From assembly GCF_016786255.1 (NCBI RefSeq), contig NZ_JADMKT010000062.1, positions 248,001-312,000 on the forward strand: DNA of 64,000 bases, read 5' to 3'. Source of the stretch: Robertkochia sediminum. GTDB taxonomy: Bacteria > Bacteroidota > Bacteroidia > Flavobacteriales > Flavobacteriaceae. This document shows positions 16,298 to 25,327 of this stretch, piece by piece; within the stretch, counting starts at the first letter, position 1, and the number at the start of each line of letters is the position of its first letter. The notes under the pieces are model-generated. The model was not told where the DNA came from. It did not search any database and saw nothing but the letters and a program-made list of their open reading frames with translations. The translations under genes and the position numbers were made by a program.

Positions 16298-16742
16298 GTG
16301 ATTTTTTTGAAAAGTTGCGCTAAGTTAATCTTTTATCACATTCCTAATCAGGTGTTTGGAGATAATTTTAAGATTGCATCTGTTTTAGGGCCGGTAACGG
16401 TAGAGGAGTAAAGCCCTTCTTCGCTAAAGCTACGAAGGGTGAAAAGGTTAAGGAGTGAAGACCATTCAATTTTTCATCAACCGGCGCGTTCGCCAAAACT
16501 CTAGTGAAGGAGAAAACCTTGGCGAAGGTTGACCGCCCTGACCGTCTACCTGCATACCCCTCTCGATACAATTGCTACGCAATCACTCGAGGTGACGATC
16601 TTGTTTCCCTATTTACCGGCCTACCTCTCTACCTGTCTACCCTCATTCAGGAGATCGCCACGTCCTCCTTCATCCTCTCCCTTCGGGAGACAGGCTCGCG
16701 AAGTCGAAATATTCAATCACCATAGTTCCCTACTCCCATTAA
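16298..16742. repeat. Repeat-rich spacer
   Basis: No gene is supported. It holds a CCCTTC-palindrome element at 16412-16440 (AGCCCTTCTTCGC, TAAAGC, TACGAAGGGT), a CTCGATAC element at 16558-16596, an octamer-like stretch around 16612-16637 (CCTACCTC, TCTACCTG, TCTACCCT) and an element of the GAGATCGCCACGTC type at 16644-16705. Apparent reading frames here are made of repeat sequence. Confidence 0.75.
16558..16596 (+). repeat. CTCGATAC palindromic element, copy 3, with compensatory changes
   Basis: Same outline as the element at 11476-11514, but the inner arms read ATTGC/GCAAT where copy 1 has ATCGC/GCGAT. Both arms have changed so that pairing is kept. Confidence 0.85.
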
Positions 16743-17414
16743 CTAATCCCTCAAATACTTCCCGACGATAAATGCGATCACGGTAGTGAGATAGAACTGT
16801 CCGGCGAGGCCCAGGAGTACGACCGTTTTTTGGGCAAGCATGGAATTAGGTACAATATCACCATACCCGATCGTGAGCAGGGTAATAAAAGAGAAATACA
16901 TAAGCTGAGAACCATCGCCAGGCGTAGTACCTGGGATATCTCTGGAAAATGAAATGGCATCAGGATTGCCCTGCATAATGAGCTGCAGCAGGAAGAGTCC
17001 GATAAATCCAAGGGTGACATAGCCGCTGAACATCCCCAGGATCACCCGAACTCCGACCTTTTGTTCCTGTATGATCTGGGAAATGATCTCTACGAACAAT
17101 ACCAGGTACAGTATAACGAACAAGGCTACCCTCAGGTTATCTAAAAATGAGAAGAGCCACGGCTGAAGGGCCAGCAGCAGTTCAATAACGATCAGGGAGA
17201 TCAAAAAGTAGAACAGCTTCTTTCTCCTGAAAATAATGGTGAGCCCCGCAATGAGATTGCCGAGCATGAACAGGGACAAGACCAGTTTATGGAGGGCTTC
17301 GGCCTCCAGCAGGATCTTTTCAAATGGCACCAGCAAACTCCCGAACAATACCAGGAGCTGACTAAAGAAAAAGATGTGAAACCGCCAGCGGTAAATGGCC
17401 TTAAGAAATTTCAT
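16743..17414 (-). CDS. Ion channel protein, probable potassium channel
   Basis: A 223-residue membrane protein ending in a two-helix pore module. The selectivity filter TIGYGD is at 181-186, inside FSFITLLTIGYGDIVP, and is flanked by a helix at about 126-147 and a final helix at about 196-219. Before it are about four more helices without the arginine-rich S4 of voltage-gated channels. There is no C-terminal RCK domain. It begins three bases after the stop of the RND pump gene and so belongs to the same transcript as the pump. A channel as the last gene of an RND operon is unusual. The filter strongly suggests K+ selectivity; physiological role unknown. Confidence 0.85.
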   Translation of the reverse strand: MKFLKAIYRWRFHIFFFSQLLVLFGSLLVPFEKILLEAEALHKLVLSLFMLGNLIAGLTIIFRRKKLFYFLISLIVIELLLALQPWLFSFLDNLRVALFVILYLVLFVEIISQIIQEQKVGVRVILGMFSGYVTLGFIGLFLLQLIMQGNPDAISFSRDIPGTTPGDGSQLMYFSFITLLTIGYGDIVPNSMLAQKTVVLLGLAGQFYLTTVIAFIVGKYLRD

Positions 17415-17417
17415 TAG

Positions 17418-20400
17418 CTATTCTTTCAGGAGTTCCGGATCGAATTCATAATCCTTATAGCTCACCTTGTACAGCAGTCCGTAAAGGGCCGGTACAAATA
17501 CCAGGGTGATCACCGTACCAAAGAGGAGTCCGATCATAATACTCACGGCCATACCTTCCCACATATCCCCTCCGCTTATATACAAAGGTATAAGTCCTAA
17601 TACCGTGGTAAAGGTCGCCAGTAATATCGGACGGAAGCGCTGTAAACAGGCGCTTATGATACCGTCTTGTGCACTTTTGCCCAATTGATTCTGTTCGATC
17701 TCCATCCGGTCGATGAGTACGATGGCGTTATTGATCACGATCCCTGCCAGGGAGATCACCCCTAAGAAAGGCATGAATCCGAAAGCCTGCCGGAAAAGCA
17801 AAAGACCGATCACCACCCCGATGATCCCCAGCGGAATGGTAAGCACGACGATGAGCATTTTTCGATAAGAGTTAAACTGAATCACCAACAGTAAAACGAT
17901 AATAAAGGCACTCAGCGGAAGGTATTTCACCACGGCGCCCATATTCTCAGCCGTGTTTTTGGCATCTCCCCCCAGCTGGTAAAAGAAGCCCTGGGGCCAA
18001 TCTTCCTGGATCTCATCTAACCAGGGCAGCATGGTCGACATCACCTCAGCCGCATTTCCGCTTGCCGTAAGCTCACTGGATACGGTGATGGTTCGAAACT
18101 GGTCAAAACGCACGATCTTGGCATACTGCCACAAGGGTACGATGCTGGCCACCTGTAAAAGCGGCACGCTTTGTCCCGTACTTTGAGAATAGACATTCAA
18201 GGTTTCGAGCGATTCCAGGCTTTGCTGCTGATCGCTGTCGCCACGCATCAGGATAGGTATAGACTTATCATCTTCGCGGTACTCCCCTGTTTTGAATCCG
18301 TCGAGTACGGTTTGCAGGGAGATCGCAATGTCCTGGCTGGTTACCCCTGCCAGTTGCGCCCGGTTCTGATCGATATTGATGAGCAGCTTTTTACTTTTCG
18401 GTCCCCAGTCGTCTTTGACGTTCTTGGTGCCCGGGAGCTTACTCAGTCTCCGGCGAATATCCAGGGAGATCTCCGACAAGACATCGGGATCTTCACCAGA
18501 CACCCTGATCTCTATCGGGGTCCCTCCACCGCCACTGCCCAGAGACGACACCTTGATATCGGCATTCGGAAACGAATTAAAACAGTATTTGTCGAGCTTT
18601 TCGATCATGGCATTGTTCATTTCGAACGAACTGGTATTTACCAGCATATGCGCATAATTGGAGTTGGGCTCGTCGGGTGAGTACCCCAGGTCATAGGATT
18701 CCGGACCTTTGCCCACATAGGCCGACCAGTCTACAATACCTTCCTGCCTGTTATCATTTACCTGGAGGGAGTCCCGCATATAGGTTTCCAGGGTATGAAT
18801 CAGGGCTTCTGTACTTTCAATACGCGTACCTTCGGGCAGGTTCACATCGACGGTGATCAGGTTCCTGTCGCTATCCGGGAAGAACAGAAAGGGGATGAGA
18901 CCGAAGCCGATTATAGACAGTACGAACATAGCAAAGATGGCCGAGATCACCAACGCTTTTCGGGTAAGGGCGAACATGATCAGGTCCTTGTATTTCAGTT
19001 TGAGCTTATAGAGTACCTTATCGATAAATGAAGGTTCGGATTCCGCTGTTTTATTACTCGGTTTTAAAAAGAGGTAGCACAGCAATGGGATCACGGTAAG
19101 GGCGATGACCCATGAAGACAGGAGCGAGATGGAGATCACTACGAAGATCGGTCCTACGATGTCTCCCATGGTCGATTCGGCCAGGTAAAAGGCCAGGAAG
19201 GCAGCCGAGGTGGTCAGGGTCGATATCAGCAAGGGTACCGAAAGTTCGGAATACGCTTCTACGGCCGCCTGTTTGGGCGCAATTCCTTCATCCATTTTTA
19301 CCATAATGGTCTCTGCGACCACGATGGCATTATCTACCATCATTCCCAGCGCCATGATGAGCGCTGCGAGGGTCACCTGGTTAAGACCGATATTCAGCAC
19401 CCCCATGATCATGAGGGTCATTAGTATCACCATGGGGATCAAACTGGCGATCACCAGCCCGGAACGCAGTCCGAGGAAAAAGAGCATCACCAGAAGTACG
19501 ATCACGACCGACTGCCCGAGGTTCACCACAAAGTCTTTGATCTTGAGGTCGATATAGGTATCCAGAGAAGAGATGCGTGTAAGCTTCATCCCGACGGGCA
19601 GGATGCCCTCCCATTTGGTCATCACCTTGTCTACATCGGCTCCAAGGTTGACGATATTTGCGCCTTCGATAAGGTTCACATGGATGGAGATCCCTTCCTT
19701 CCCTTCAATGGTCACGATCTGCGAAGGCGGATCAATATACCCTTTGGCAACGACGGCAAGATCACCCAGGGCCACCATTTGCTGACCCTGTTCCCCTACG
19801 GGAATAAGCATTTCCCTTATGTCGTCTATGCTGTTAAAGTTCCCTGTGGGCTCCAGGATAATACGTTCCTGTTCGAGGTTGATCTCTCCCCCGGAGCTCA
19901 GGATATTGGTTGAATTGATCAGATTCTGCAGGCGTCCGGAGGTGAGTCCGTACTCTTTGAGTTTTGCATCGTCGTATTCCACAAAGATCCTTTCGTCCTG
20001 CACCCCTCCAAGTTCTACTTTGGCGGCATCGGGAAGTTTGATCATCTCATCCTTGATATCGTCGGCGTAATCTTTAAGTTCGGCATAGGAGAATCCGTCG
20101 CCGGTGAGTCCGACCACGATCCCATACACATCACCGATCCCCTCATCGTCGAGGTAGGGGTTGACCCCATCCGGGAGGCCATCCATAGATTGAAGTTTTC
20201 TTCTGAGAAGGTCCCACACTTCCTGTAATCTTTCCGGAGGCACCTCATCTTTCAAGGTTACGGTAACCACAGAGAGTCCCGTTCTGGAGGTACTGCTCAT
20301 CTCTTTGAGTTCCGGAAGCTCCTGGGCGATCTTTTCCACCCGGTCGGTCACCAAAAGCTCGGTACGTTCAGGTCCTGCCCCGGGGAACTGGGTGATGATA

Positions 20401-20537
20401 TTGGCCACCCGCACCGTGTATGGCGGCATGCTATCCCGCGACAGGGAAACGAAAAGCGTGAGTCCGAGGATAATGATCGTACCCAGGACGGTAAAGGTAA
20501 TTCGGTTGCTATCAATAGAAAATCGACTGAGATTCAT
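17418..20537 (-). CDS. RND-family efflux pump inner-membrane subunit (HAE1/AcrB type)
   Basis: A 1039-residue proton-driven pump of the AcrB superfamily, full length. TM1 follows a short cytosolic start, then comes a large periplasmic loop (about 35-335), a helix bundle (about 336-500), a second periplasmic loop (about 560-860) and a final bundle. The proton-relay motif in TM4 reads GMMVDNAIVVAE, with one Asp and one Asn where AcrB has two Asp; this single-Asp form occurs in several RND subfamilies. Another conserved motif is GIVINNAIVLIDRME. It lies between the adaptor gene (7 bases upstream) and the channel gene (3 bases downstream). Substrates cannot be inferred; the class exports drugs, detergents or lipids. 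Confidence 0.95.
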   Translation of the reverse strand: MNLSRFSIDSNRITFTVLGTIIILGLTLFVSLSRDSMPPYTVRVANIITQFPGAGPERTELLVTDRVEKIAQELPELKEMSSTSRTGLSVVTVTLKDEVPPERLQEVWDLLRRKLQSMDGLPDGVNPYLDDEGIGDVYGIVVGLTGDGFSYAELKDYADDIKDEMIKLPDAAKVELGGVQDERIFVEYDDAKLKEYGLTSGRLQNLINSTNILSSGGEINLEQERIILEPTGNFNSIDDIREMLIPVGEQGQQMVALGDLAVVAKGYIDPPSQIVTIEGKEGISIHVNLIEGANIVNLGADVDKVMTKWEGILPVGMKLTRISSLDTYIDLKIKDFVVNLGQSVVIVLLVMLFFLGLRSGLVIASLIPMVILMTLMIMGVLNIGLNQVTLAALIMALGMMVDNAIVVAETIMVKMDEGIAPKQAAVEAYSELSVPLLISTLTTSAAFLAFYLAESTMGDIVGPIFVVISISLLSSWVIALTVIPLLCYLFLKPSNKTAESEPSFIDKVLYKLKLKYKDLIMFALTRKALVISAIFAMFVLSIIGFGLIPFLFFPDSDRNLITVDVNLPEGTRIESTEALIHTLETYMRDSLQVNDNRQEGIVDWSAYVGKGPESYDLGYSPDEPNSNYAHMLVNTSSFEMNNAMIEKLDKYCFNSFPNADIKVSSLGSGGGGTPIEIRVSGEDPDVLSEISLDIRRRLSKLPGTKNVKDDWGPKSKKLLINIDQNRAQLAGVTSQDIAISLQTVLDGFKTGEYREDDKSIPILMRGDSDQQQSLESLETLNVYSQSTGQSVPLLQVASIVPLWQYAKIVRFDQFRTITVSSELTASGNAAEVMSTMLPWLDEIQEDWPQGFFYQLGGDAKNTAENMGAVVKYLPLSAFIIVLLLVIQFNSYRKMLIVVLTIPLGIIGVVIGLLLFRQAFGFMPFLGVISLAGIVINNAIVLIDRMEIEQNQLGKSAQDGIISACLQRFRPILLATFTTVLGLIPLYISGGDMWEGMAVSIMIGLLFGTVITLVFVPALYGLLYKVSYKDYEFDPELLKE

Positions 20538-20544
20538 ACAGAGA

Positions 20545-21645
20545 TCATTTATACAGTTTAACCTCCTGCCCGTCGAGCAGGGTTTGCAGTCCTGCCGTAG
20601 CGATACGCTCCCCTTTTTGGAGTCCGGAATTCACGATAAATCCTTCGGAGGTCAGTTCTCCCAGGTCTACGGGTTGCTTCCTAACGAAGAGGGCCGAATC
20701 TTCTTCCTTGATCACATAGACAAAGTTCGATTCGCTGTCTTCTCCCACGGCATAGGCGGGCACTACCAGTCTGTTCTTTTGTTCTTCGGGTGTATCAGAA
20801 AAGTTAAAGGTCACACTCGCTGCCATCCCGCTTTTTACCTCATCGGCATCTTCTTCCAGGCGTACCCGTACCGGATAGGTGGCGGTGGCAGCATCTACTG
20901 CAGGAGCCACTTCGGTCACCACTCCCTTATAGGCCCTTCCGGGCAGGGAGGTAAAGGTTACCAGGGTTTTTAGTCCTACCTTGACCTCATTGATCACACT
21001 CTCGGGAATACCGAGGCTGATCTCCATATCGGTACCCGCATTGAGGACGGCGACCACCTGTCCGGGACTCACATTTTCATCGACCTCGGCACTTATGCCG
21101 GAAATGGTTCCATTTTCGGGCGCATAGAGGTACCCAAACCGTATTTGTTCTTCCTGGATCGCCACACTTCTTTTTGCCGATTCAAAACTCTGCTGGGCGG
21201 TGCGGAAGGAGTTTCGCGCCGCTTCAAAATCGCTGAGTGACAAACTCCCTTCCTCATACAGTTTTTCTACCCTGTTGAGGTTAAGCTTAGCCGTATTCAT
21301 TTGCGACATGGCACTGTTCTGCTGGGTAATAGCCTGTTCGTGCGCAAGTCTTGCCTGCACATTATCCAGTTCGCCGAGGAGCTCTCCCTTCTTCACGTTT
21401 TGTCCCAGGTTCATATCGAGATTGATAATGATCCCACTATTGCGAAAACTCAGGTTGATGATCTTTTCGGTGCGGGAAGATCCGCTAAAGGTGCGTATCC
21501 TGTCGCCTTTTAAATAGTCCACATCGGTATATTTAACAGGGCGAACGATCTTTTCTTCCTGAACCTCTTTCTTACAAGACGCCCCCATGAAGAGCATCAT
21601 GGCGCATCCCAACATGCAGAGGCGATAAAAAGCGTGTTTTTTCAT
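20545..21645 (-). CDS. RND efflux periplasmic adaptor (membrane fusion) lipoprotein
   Basis: A 366-residue HlyD/AcrA-type adaptor. The start at 21645 (MKKHAFYR) is preferred to one at 21687 because it begins the lipoprotein signal, with the lipobox ending in GASC. Next come the lipoyl half-motif with NLGQNVKKGELLGELDN, an alpha hairpin rich in Gln and Ala (about 85-160), the second lipoyl half with YLYAPENGTIS, and the beta-barrel and membrane-proximal domains ending with GLQTLLDGQEVKLYK. It bridges the pump and the outer-membrane channel. The start is four bases after the stop of the upstream TolC-fusion gene, so the three pump genes are coupled. Confidence 0.93.
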   Translation of the reverse strand: MKKHAFYRLCMLGCAMMLFMGASCKKEVQEEKIVRPVKYTDVDYLKGDRIRTFSGSSRTEKIINLSFRNSGIIINLDMNLGQNVKKGELLGELDNVQARLAHEQAITQQNSAMSQMNTAKLNLNRVEKLYEEGSLSLSDFEAARNSFRTAQQSFESAKRSVAIQEEQIRFGYLYAPENGTISGISAEVDENVSPGQVVAVLNAGTDMEISLGIPESVINEVKVGLKTLVTFTSLPGRAYKGVVTEVAPAVDAATATYPVRVRLEEDADEVKSGMAASVTFNFSDTPEEQKNRLVVPAYAVGEDSESNFVYVIKEEDSALFVRKQPVDLGELTSEGFIVNSGLQKGERIATAGLQTLLDGQEVKLYK

Positions 21646-21649
21646 GTGA

Positions 21650-23992
21650 TTAGTTTTGATCCAAGTATTCGATGAACCGTTGTTCAAATTCTATATTCTC
21701 TTCAGGCGTATGCAGCAGGAAGCTGTAACCGATAAGGCGCTCCAGCTGTATAGCGTTCAGCAAGTAGTTATAGGTGGCATTCGATTGGGCGAGCTGGGCC
21801 CTGAGCAGGTTGTTCTGCGCATCGATCAATTGCACGATGTTCACTGCTCCCTGGGTATACGACTCCTGGGTGAGTTGCAGCACTTCGCGGGCCGTTTCGG
21901 CCGAGATCTCTGATAAGCGAATGTTGGAGACCTGGTTGATCAGGTTGTACACCACAGCACGAATATTGGTCTCGTTATTCTGTACGAGTCCGCTACGCTG
22001 AATTTCCAATTGATCTTTTTGTATCTCCGAGGTTTGGCGCTCTATGCTGAACCGATTCTGCTGAAAAATAGGCAGGCTTACATTGACCCCGGCGGTGAGA
22101 AAGCCTTTGGGCCTGAGGTCTCCGGCACCTTCTCCCCATTGATTAAAGTCATAGGTGTAGCCACCTTGCAAGCCCAACTGCGGTAGAAGCCTGCCGGTGG
22201 TATTGAATTTAATATTGCGTTCTGTGGCCTCCAGGGTACGGTCGAGCACCTTAAATTCCGGGAGGTTGCGTTCGGCCTCCTCGATTAGAAAGGCAATAAA
22301 AGGCTCCCTAAGCTTCGGATTGTCCAGCAGGTCTGAAAGTTTATCGTAGTTATACGAGGTAAACACTCCCCGGCCAAGCTCGGCATCCTGAATAGCGATA
22401 GGGATATCCAGGGGAATATTGATCTGTCGTTTGATATCGATATAGGCCACGCTGAGCTGGTTACTCGCCTCGATCAGGCTTTGGGTGTTCTGGGCCATCT
22501 CACTGCGAAACCGCAGCATATCGGTTCTTCCCGATTGTCCCGCCCGGTAATTCTGTTCTGCCAGCTGAAGGTTTCTGCGGGTGAGGTCGCGGTTCTCCCT
22601 TTGAATGCTCAGATTGATCTTTGAGATGAGGGCATTGAAATAGAGGGAAGACACCTGGAGAATAGCGTCTAGTGTGGCTGTATTGAACTGTTCTTCCTGG
22701 GCTTCCCGAAGGCGCTTTTGAATGCTGATATTGGCATTGGCCGCCTCGGAGAACACCAGCTGATTTACCGAGAGGTTTCCCTGGGTGGCGAATTCCGGAA
22801 GTAAGGGTGAAAATGTACGACCGGCATCGCGATAGCTTCCGGAGGCGGCAGCATTGACATTAGGAAGATAGGAGCTGCCTGCAAATTTCACATCCTGACC
22901 GCTCAGTTCCACGTCTTTTTGCTGTTGCTGAAGCTGTAGGTTATCCCTAAGGGTCTTATCGATAAGCTCCAGGAGGTTATACGTGTAATCTACCGGAATA
23001 CCGCTGTAATTCCCCAGGATATTAGATCCTGCCAGCAGGCTGTATTTCAGCGGAAGTTCGATCCGGTTGATGGTATTGATATTTAAGGTGAGTTGTTCGT
23101 TAAGGTCGAGGAATACTGGCATGTCTTCCAGGGGGGTGCCACTAATGTACTGCTGAACATTCAGGGCGATCCTTCTGAAGATCCTTGTAAAATTATCGGC
23201 TCCCTGGTTGGTCGCCATGATCCCATTGGACACATCATTGTAGAAGGAGGACGTAAAAGAAGGAATCTTACGGTCGATCAGGGCATTTGCCAAATCCTTG
23301 ATCTCTGCATCGGTGAGGTAAAACGCTTCTGCCAGGTAAACAGCATCAACAGCATCCAGCTGAGGCGCCAGCTCTTCGGCCCGCTCATAGAACAGCAGCT
23401 CATGCTCTACCCCCAGCTCGGCCGTGACCTTATCGAAGGTTTCCTTAAGGTTGAGGGCTTCGTAAAAGGCCTTTCGCAACATGATCCCCACCTTGTTGAA
23501 TTGGGTGAGTTTATGAAAGGTCTTGAGGTCATTTTCCAGGGATTGGTTGGTCACCAGGTAGTGAAAGTTGGGTACGCCGGATGTTTCACCTTCCAAAGGA
23601 AGCTTGAGGCCGGGAGCATTTATTCCTGCGAACGAGATCACCGGCTTGGGAAATACCGGATCTTTAAGGAGCACCTCATTATTCAGGGTTCCTATACTCA
23701 AGATGAGGTCGGCATCCGATACCTGTAGTTCCCGGTATTGGGCGCGTGCCGTTTCAATGTTAAAATTATTGACCTTGAATAATTCCTTAGGAAAGGTAAC
23801 GCGTGCATCTTCTCCCACTACCCTTGTGATCTCCTGTTGCAATTCGCCGAGCAATTGTTCCGACTCTTCTGTCTGCACCTCCATCATGAGGGCAATTCTG
23901 AATTCAGGGGACTGCTGGGCATAGGCCGGATGCAATGTCAGCAACAAACTGAATACACAAGTGCCTATAAACAAAATGATTCTTGGATGCAT
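21650..23992 (-). CDS. Fusion of an ABC-type substrate-binding domain with a TolC-type outer-membrane channel
   Basis: A 780-residue protein, about 330 residues longer than usual TolC. Signal peptide up to AYAQ (about residue 25). Residues 29-322 resemble the PF04392 family of substrate-binding proteins (ABC_sub_bind): ADLILSIGTLNNEVL, PVISFAGINAPG, NKVGIMLRKAFYEAL, DAVYLAEAFYLTDAE, and QQYISGTPLEDMPVFL then LTLNINTINRIELPL at its end. Residues 335-780 form the TolC outer-membrane factor with two repeats of coiled-coil and strand elements (SYLPNVNAAASG and LLPQLGLQGGYTY) and the C-terminal AQLAQSNATYNYLLNAI. It is the first gene of a tight operon with RND adaptor, pump and channel. The periplasmic sensor-like domain on the exit duct is an unusual arrangement. 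Confidence 0.9.
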   Translation of the reverse strand: MHPRIILFIGTCVFSLLLTLHPAYAQQSPEFRIALMMEVQTEESEQLLGELQQEITRVVGEDARVTFPKELFKVNNFNIETARAQYRELQVSDADLILSIGTLNNEVLLKDPVFPKPVISFAGINAPGLKLPLEGETSGVPNFHYLVTNQSLENDLKTFHKLTQFNKVGIMLRKAFYEALNLKETFDKVTAELGVEHELLFYERAEELAPQLDAVDAVYLAEAFYLTDAEIKDLANALIDRKIPSFTSSFYNDVSNGIMATNQGADNFTRIFRRIALNVQQYISGTPLEDMPVFLDLNEQLTLNINTINRIELPLKYSLLAGSNILGNYSGIPVDYTYNLLELIDKTLRDNLQLQQQQKDVELSGQDVKFAGSSYLPNVNAAASGSYRDAGRTFSPLLPEFATQGNLSVNQLVFSEAANANISIQKRLREAQEEQFNTATLDAILQVSSLYFNALISKINLSIQRENRDLTRRNLQLAEQNYRAGQSGRTDMLRFRSEMAQNTQSLIEASNQLSVAYIDIKRQINIPLDIPIAIQDAELGRGVFTSYNYDKLSDLLDNPKLREPFIAFLIEEAERNLPEFKVLDRTLEATERNIKFNTTGRLLPQLGLQGGYTYDFNQWGEGAGDLRPKGFLTAGVNVSLPIFQQNRFSIERQTSEIQKDQLEIQRSGLVQNNETNIRAVVYNLINQVSNIRLSEISAETAREVLQLTQESYTQGAVNIVQLIDAQNNLLRAQLAQSNATYNYLLNAIQLERLIGYSFLLHTPEENIEFEQRFIEYLDQN

Positions 23993-24134
23993 GAAGACTG
24001 GTTATCTGATTGAAAGACTATTGATCTTTCAAAGTAGCAAGAACCGACTGAACCCTAAAGGTTTACCGATTAATTACTCATAAAATAGGGTAAATAAGAC
24101 ATGGATATTTATATCATTGTCCGTCAAAAATAAA

Positions 24135-24171
24135 CCCCGGGATCACTTCTCTCGTTGAAGTAACCCCGGGG
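24135..24171 (-). terminator. Strong rho-independent terminator after DUF6607 gene
   Basis: CCCCGGG pairs with CCCGGGG and an inner ACTTC pairs with GAAGT around a loop of seven bases. Read on the minus strand it is followed by TTTATTTTT. It stands between the end of the DUF6607 gene and the start of the pump operon. Confidence 0.9.
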
Positions 24172-24204
24172 CAGATAACCACGATGAGATTGCAGGCTTT
24201 TGAA

Positions 24205-25113
24205 TTATTTACCAATAAAGGTATCGATCACCTCATCTATGGACTCCTTGTCGCTATACGCCTCATTATCTAAGAGGTAATGAAACAGTGGTTTATCGTC
24301 GAGACTTTTTCTGAGTAAAAGGTCTTGTTTTTTGGCAAAGACCGTTTCCCATTTGCTGCGCACCTTCGCCCACTTTTCGGCATGTGCAGCCCAGTAATCG
24401 ATGGCCGCCTTACATTTACTGCTGTCTACTTTTGTATAGGTATTGTACCCTTTCTCTTCTGCCAGCACCTGGTCTTCTGCATCGGCTTTGCGTATCACCT
24501 TCTGGTTGTCCTGCTCATGAACCCATCCGTTTGGGGTGATCTCATGGCGGTTTAATCTGGAGGTTACGTTATAATCCTTTCGAATAGAAAACTCCCTTCG
24601 CGGGAGGGGCGCATCGGCCTTGCTCTCCCAGTAGCTCTTGCCATCTACGTGTACCCAAGAGGCCGTGCCTTCGTATCGCGGACTGTCATCGACCTGGAAG
24701 ACCTTTTGGGTCCACTGCCCTTTCACCGCTTCCGGGGTAAGGGAGGTGTAGGTCCACTTGTTCCCGTGATCGTAGGTGTAGAGGTCGGTATTCTCATAGA
24801 TCCAATCCTGTCGCCAGTGTTTGACCACCTGTTTGGCCTGTGGGGGTCCCACCACGAGAAGGTGTTGCATGACGATCTTGTTATCGCTGTCTTCGACCAG
24901 TTCTACCCACTCAATGCCCCCGGAATGTTTGTCGGCAGAAGGCATATAGGTCGAGTCATTGGCGTAGTTGAAGGTTTCGGCAAAGTTGAACTTTACCTCA
25001 TAACAGCCACACATGTCTTTGATGGCTTTTTTGTCCTGGGTTTTTTTGTCTTGGGCAGTTAAGGACAGGCTGCCGGCGAGGGCTAACGCAGTTACTACAA
25101 GTTTCGATCTCAT
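24205..25113 (-). CDS. Exported DUF6607-type protein
   Basis: A 302-residue secreted protein. The start at 25113 (MRSKLVVTALALAG) gives a signal peptide ending near LTAQ; an upstream in-frame start at 25170 adds 19 polar residues. The mature part begins with a Lys-rich stretch and then DMCGCYEVKFNFAET, the typical opening of this group, followed by VMQHLLVV, HWRQDWIYEN, QWTQKVFQVDDSPRYEG, and YWESKADAPLPRREF. DUF6607 has no assigned function; the proteins are often found near iron- or haem-uptake genes in other genomes, but none is adjacent here. The family name is from memory and should be treated as probable. Confidence 0.78.
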   Translation of the reverse strand: MRSKLVVTALALAGSLSLTAQDKKTQDKKAIKDMCGCYEVKFNFAETFNYANDSTYMPSADKHSGGIEWVELVEDSDNKIVMQHLLVVGPPQAKQVVKHWRQDWIYENTDLYTYDHGNKWTYTSLTPEAVKGQWTQKVFQVDDSPRYEGTASWVHVDGKSYWESKADAPLPRREFSIRKDYNVTSRLNRHEITPNGWVHEQDNQKVIRKADAEDQVLAEEKGYNTYTKVDSSKCKAAIDYWAAHAEKWAKVRSKWETVFAKKQDLLLRKSLDDKPLFHYLLDNEAYSDKESIDEVIDTFIGK

Positions 25114-25327
25114 AACTAATTTTTGTGATTTTAAGTTGACAGATTTAGCATCTGAGGTTGCATCGATCAAAATTATATGTAATGAGTCTAAATAAAAATA
25201 ATAATGGTTTTATATTTTTTATGAATGCATAAATGCTGAAGGTCCGACGACTTTTTAACATGACAACCATCATATCTCAATTTAACAGCGGGCTGTATCT
25301 TGCTTAAAGTTCTGTAAGCATGTACAT

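Noticed and set aside
17418-23992. Metal-specific (CzcA) efflux system
   Set aside because: The pump has the HAE1-type VDNAIVVAE motif and the adaptor lacks metal-binding His clusters, so a heavy-metal system is not supported.
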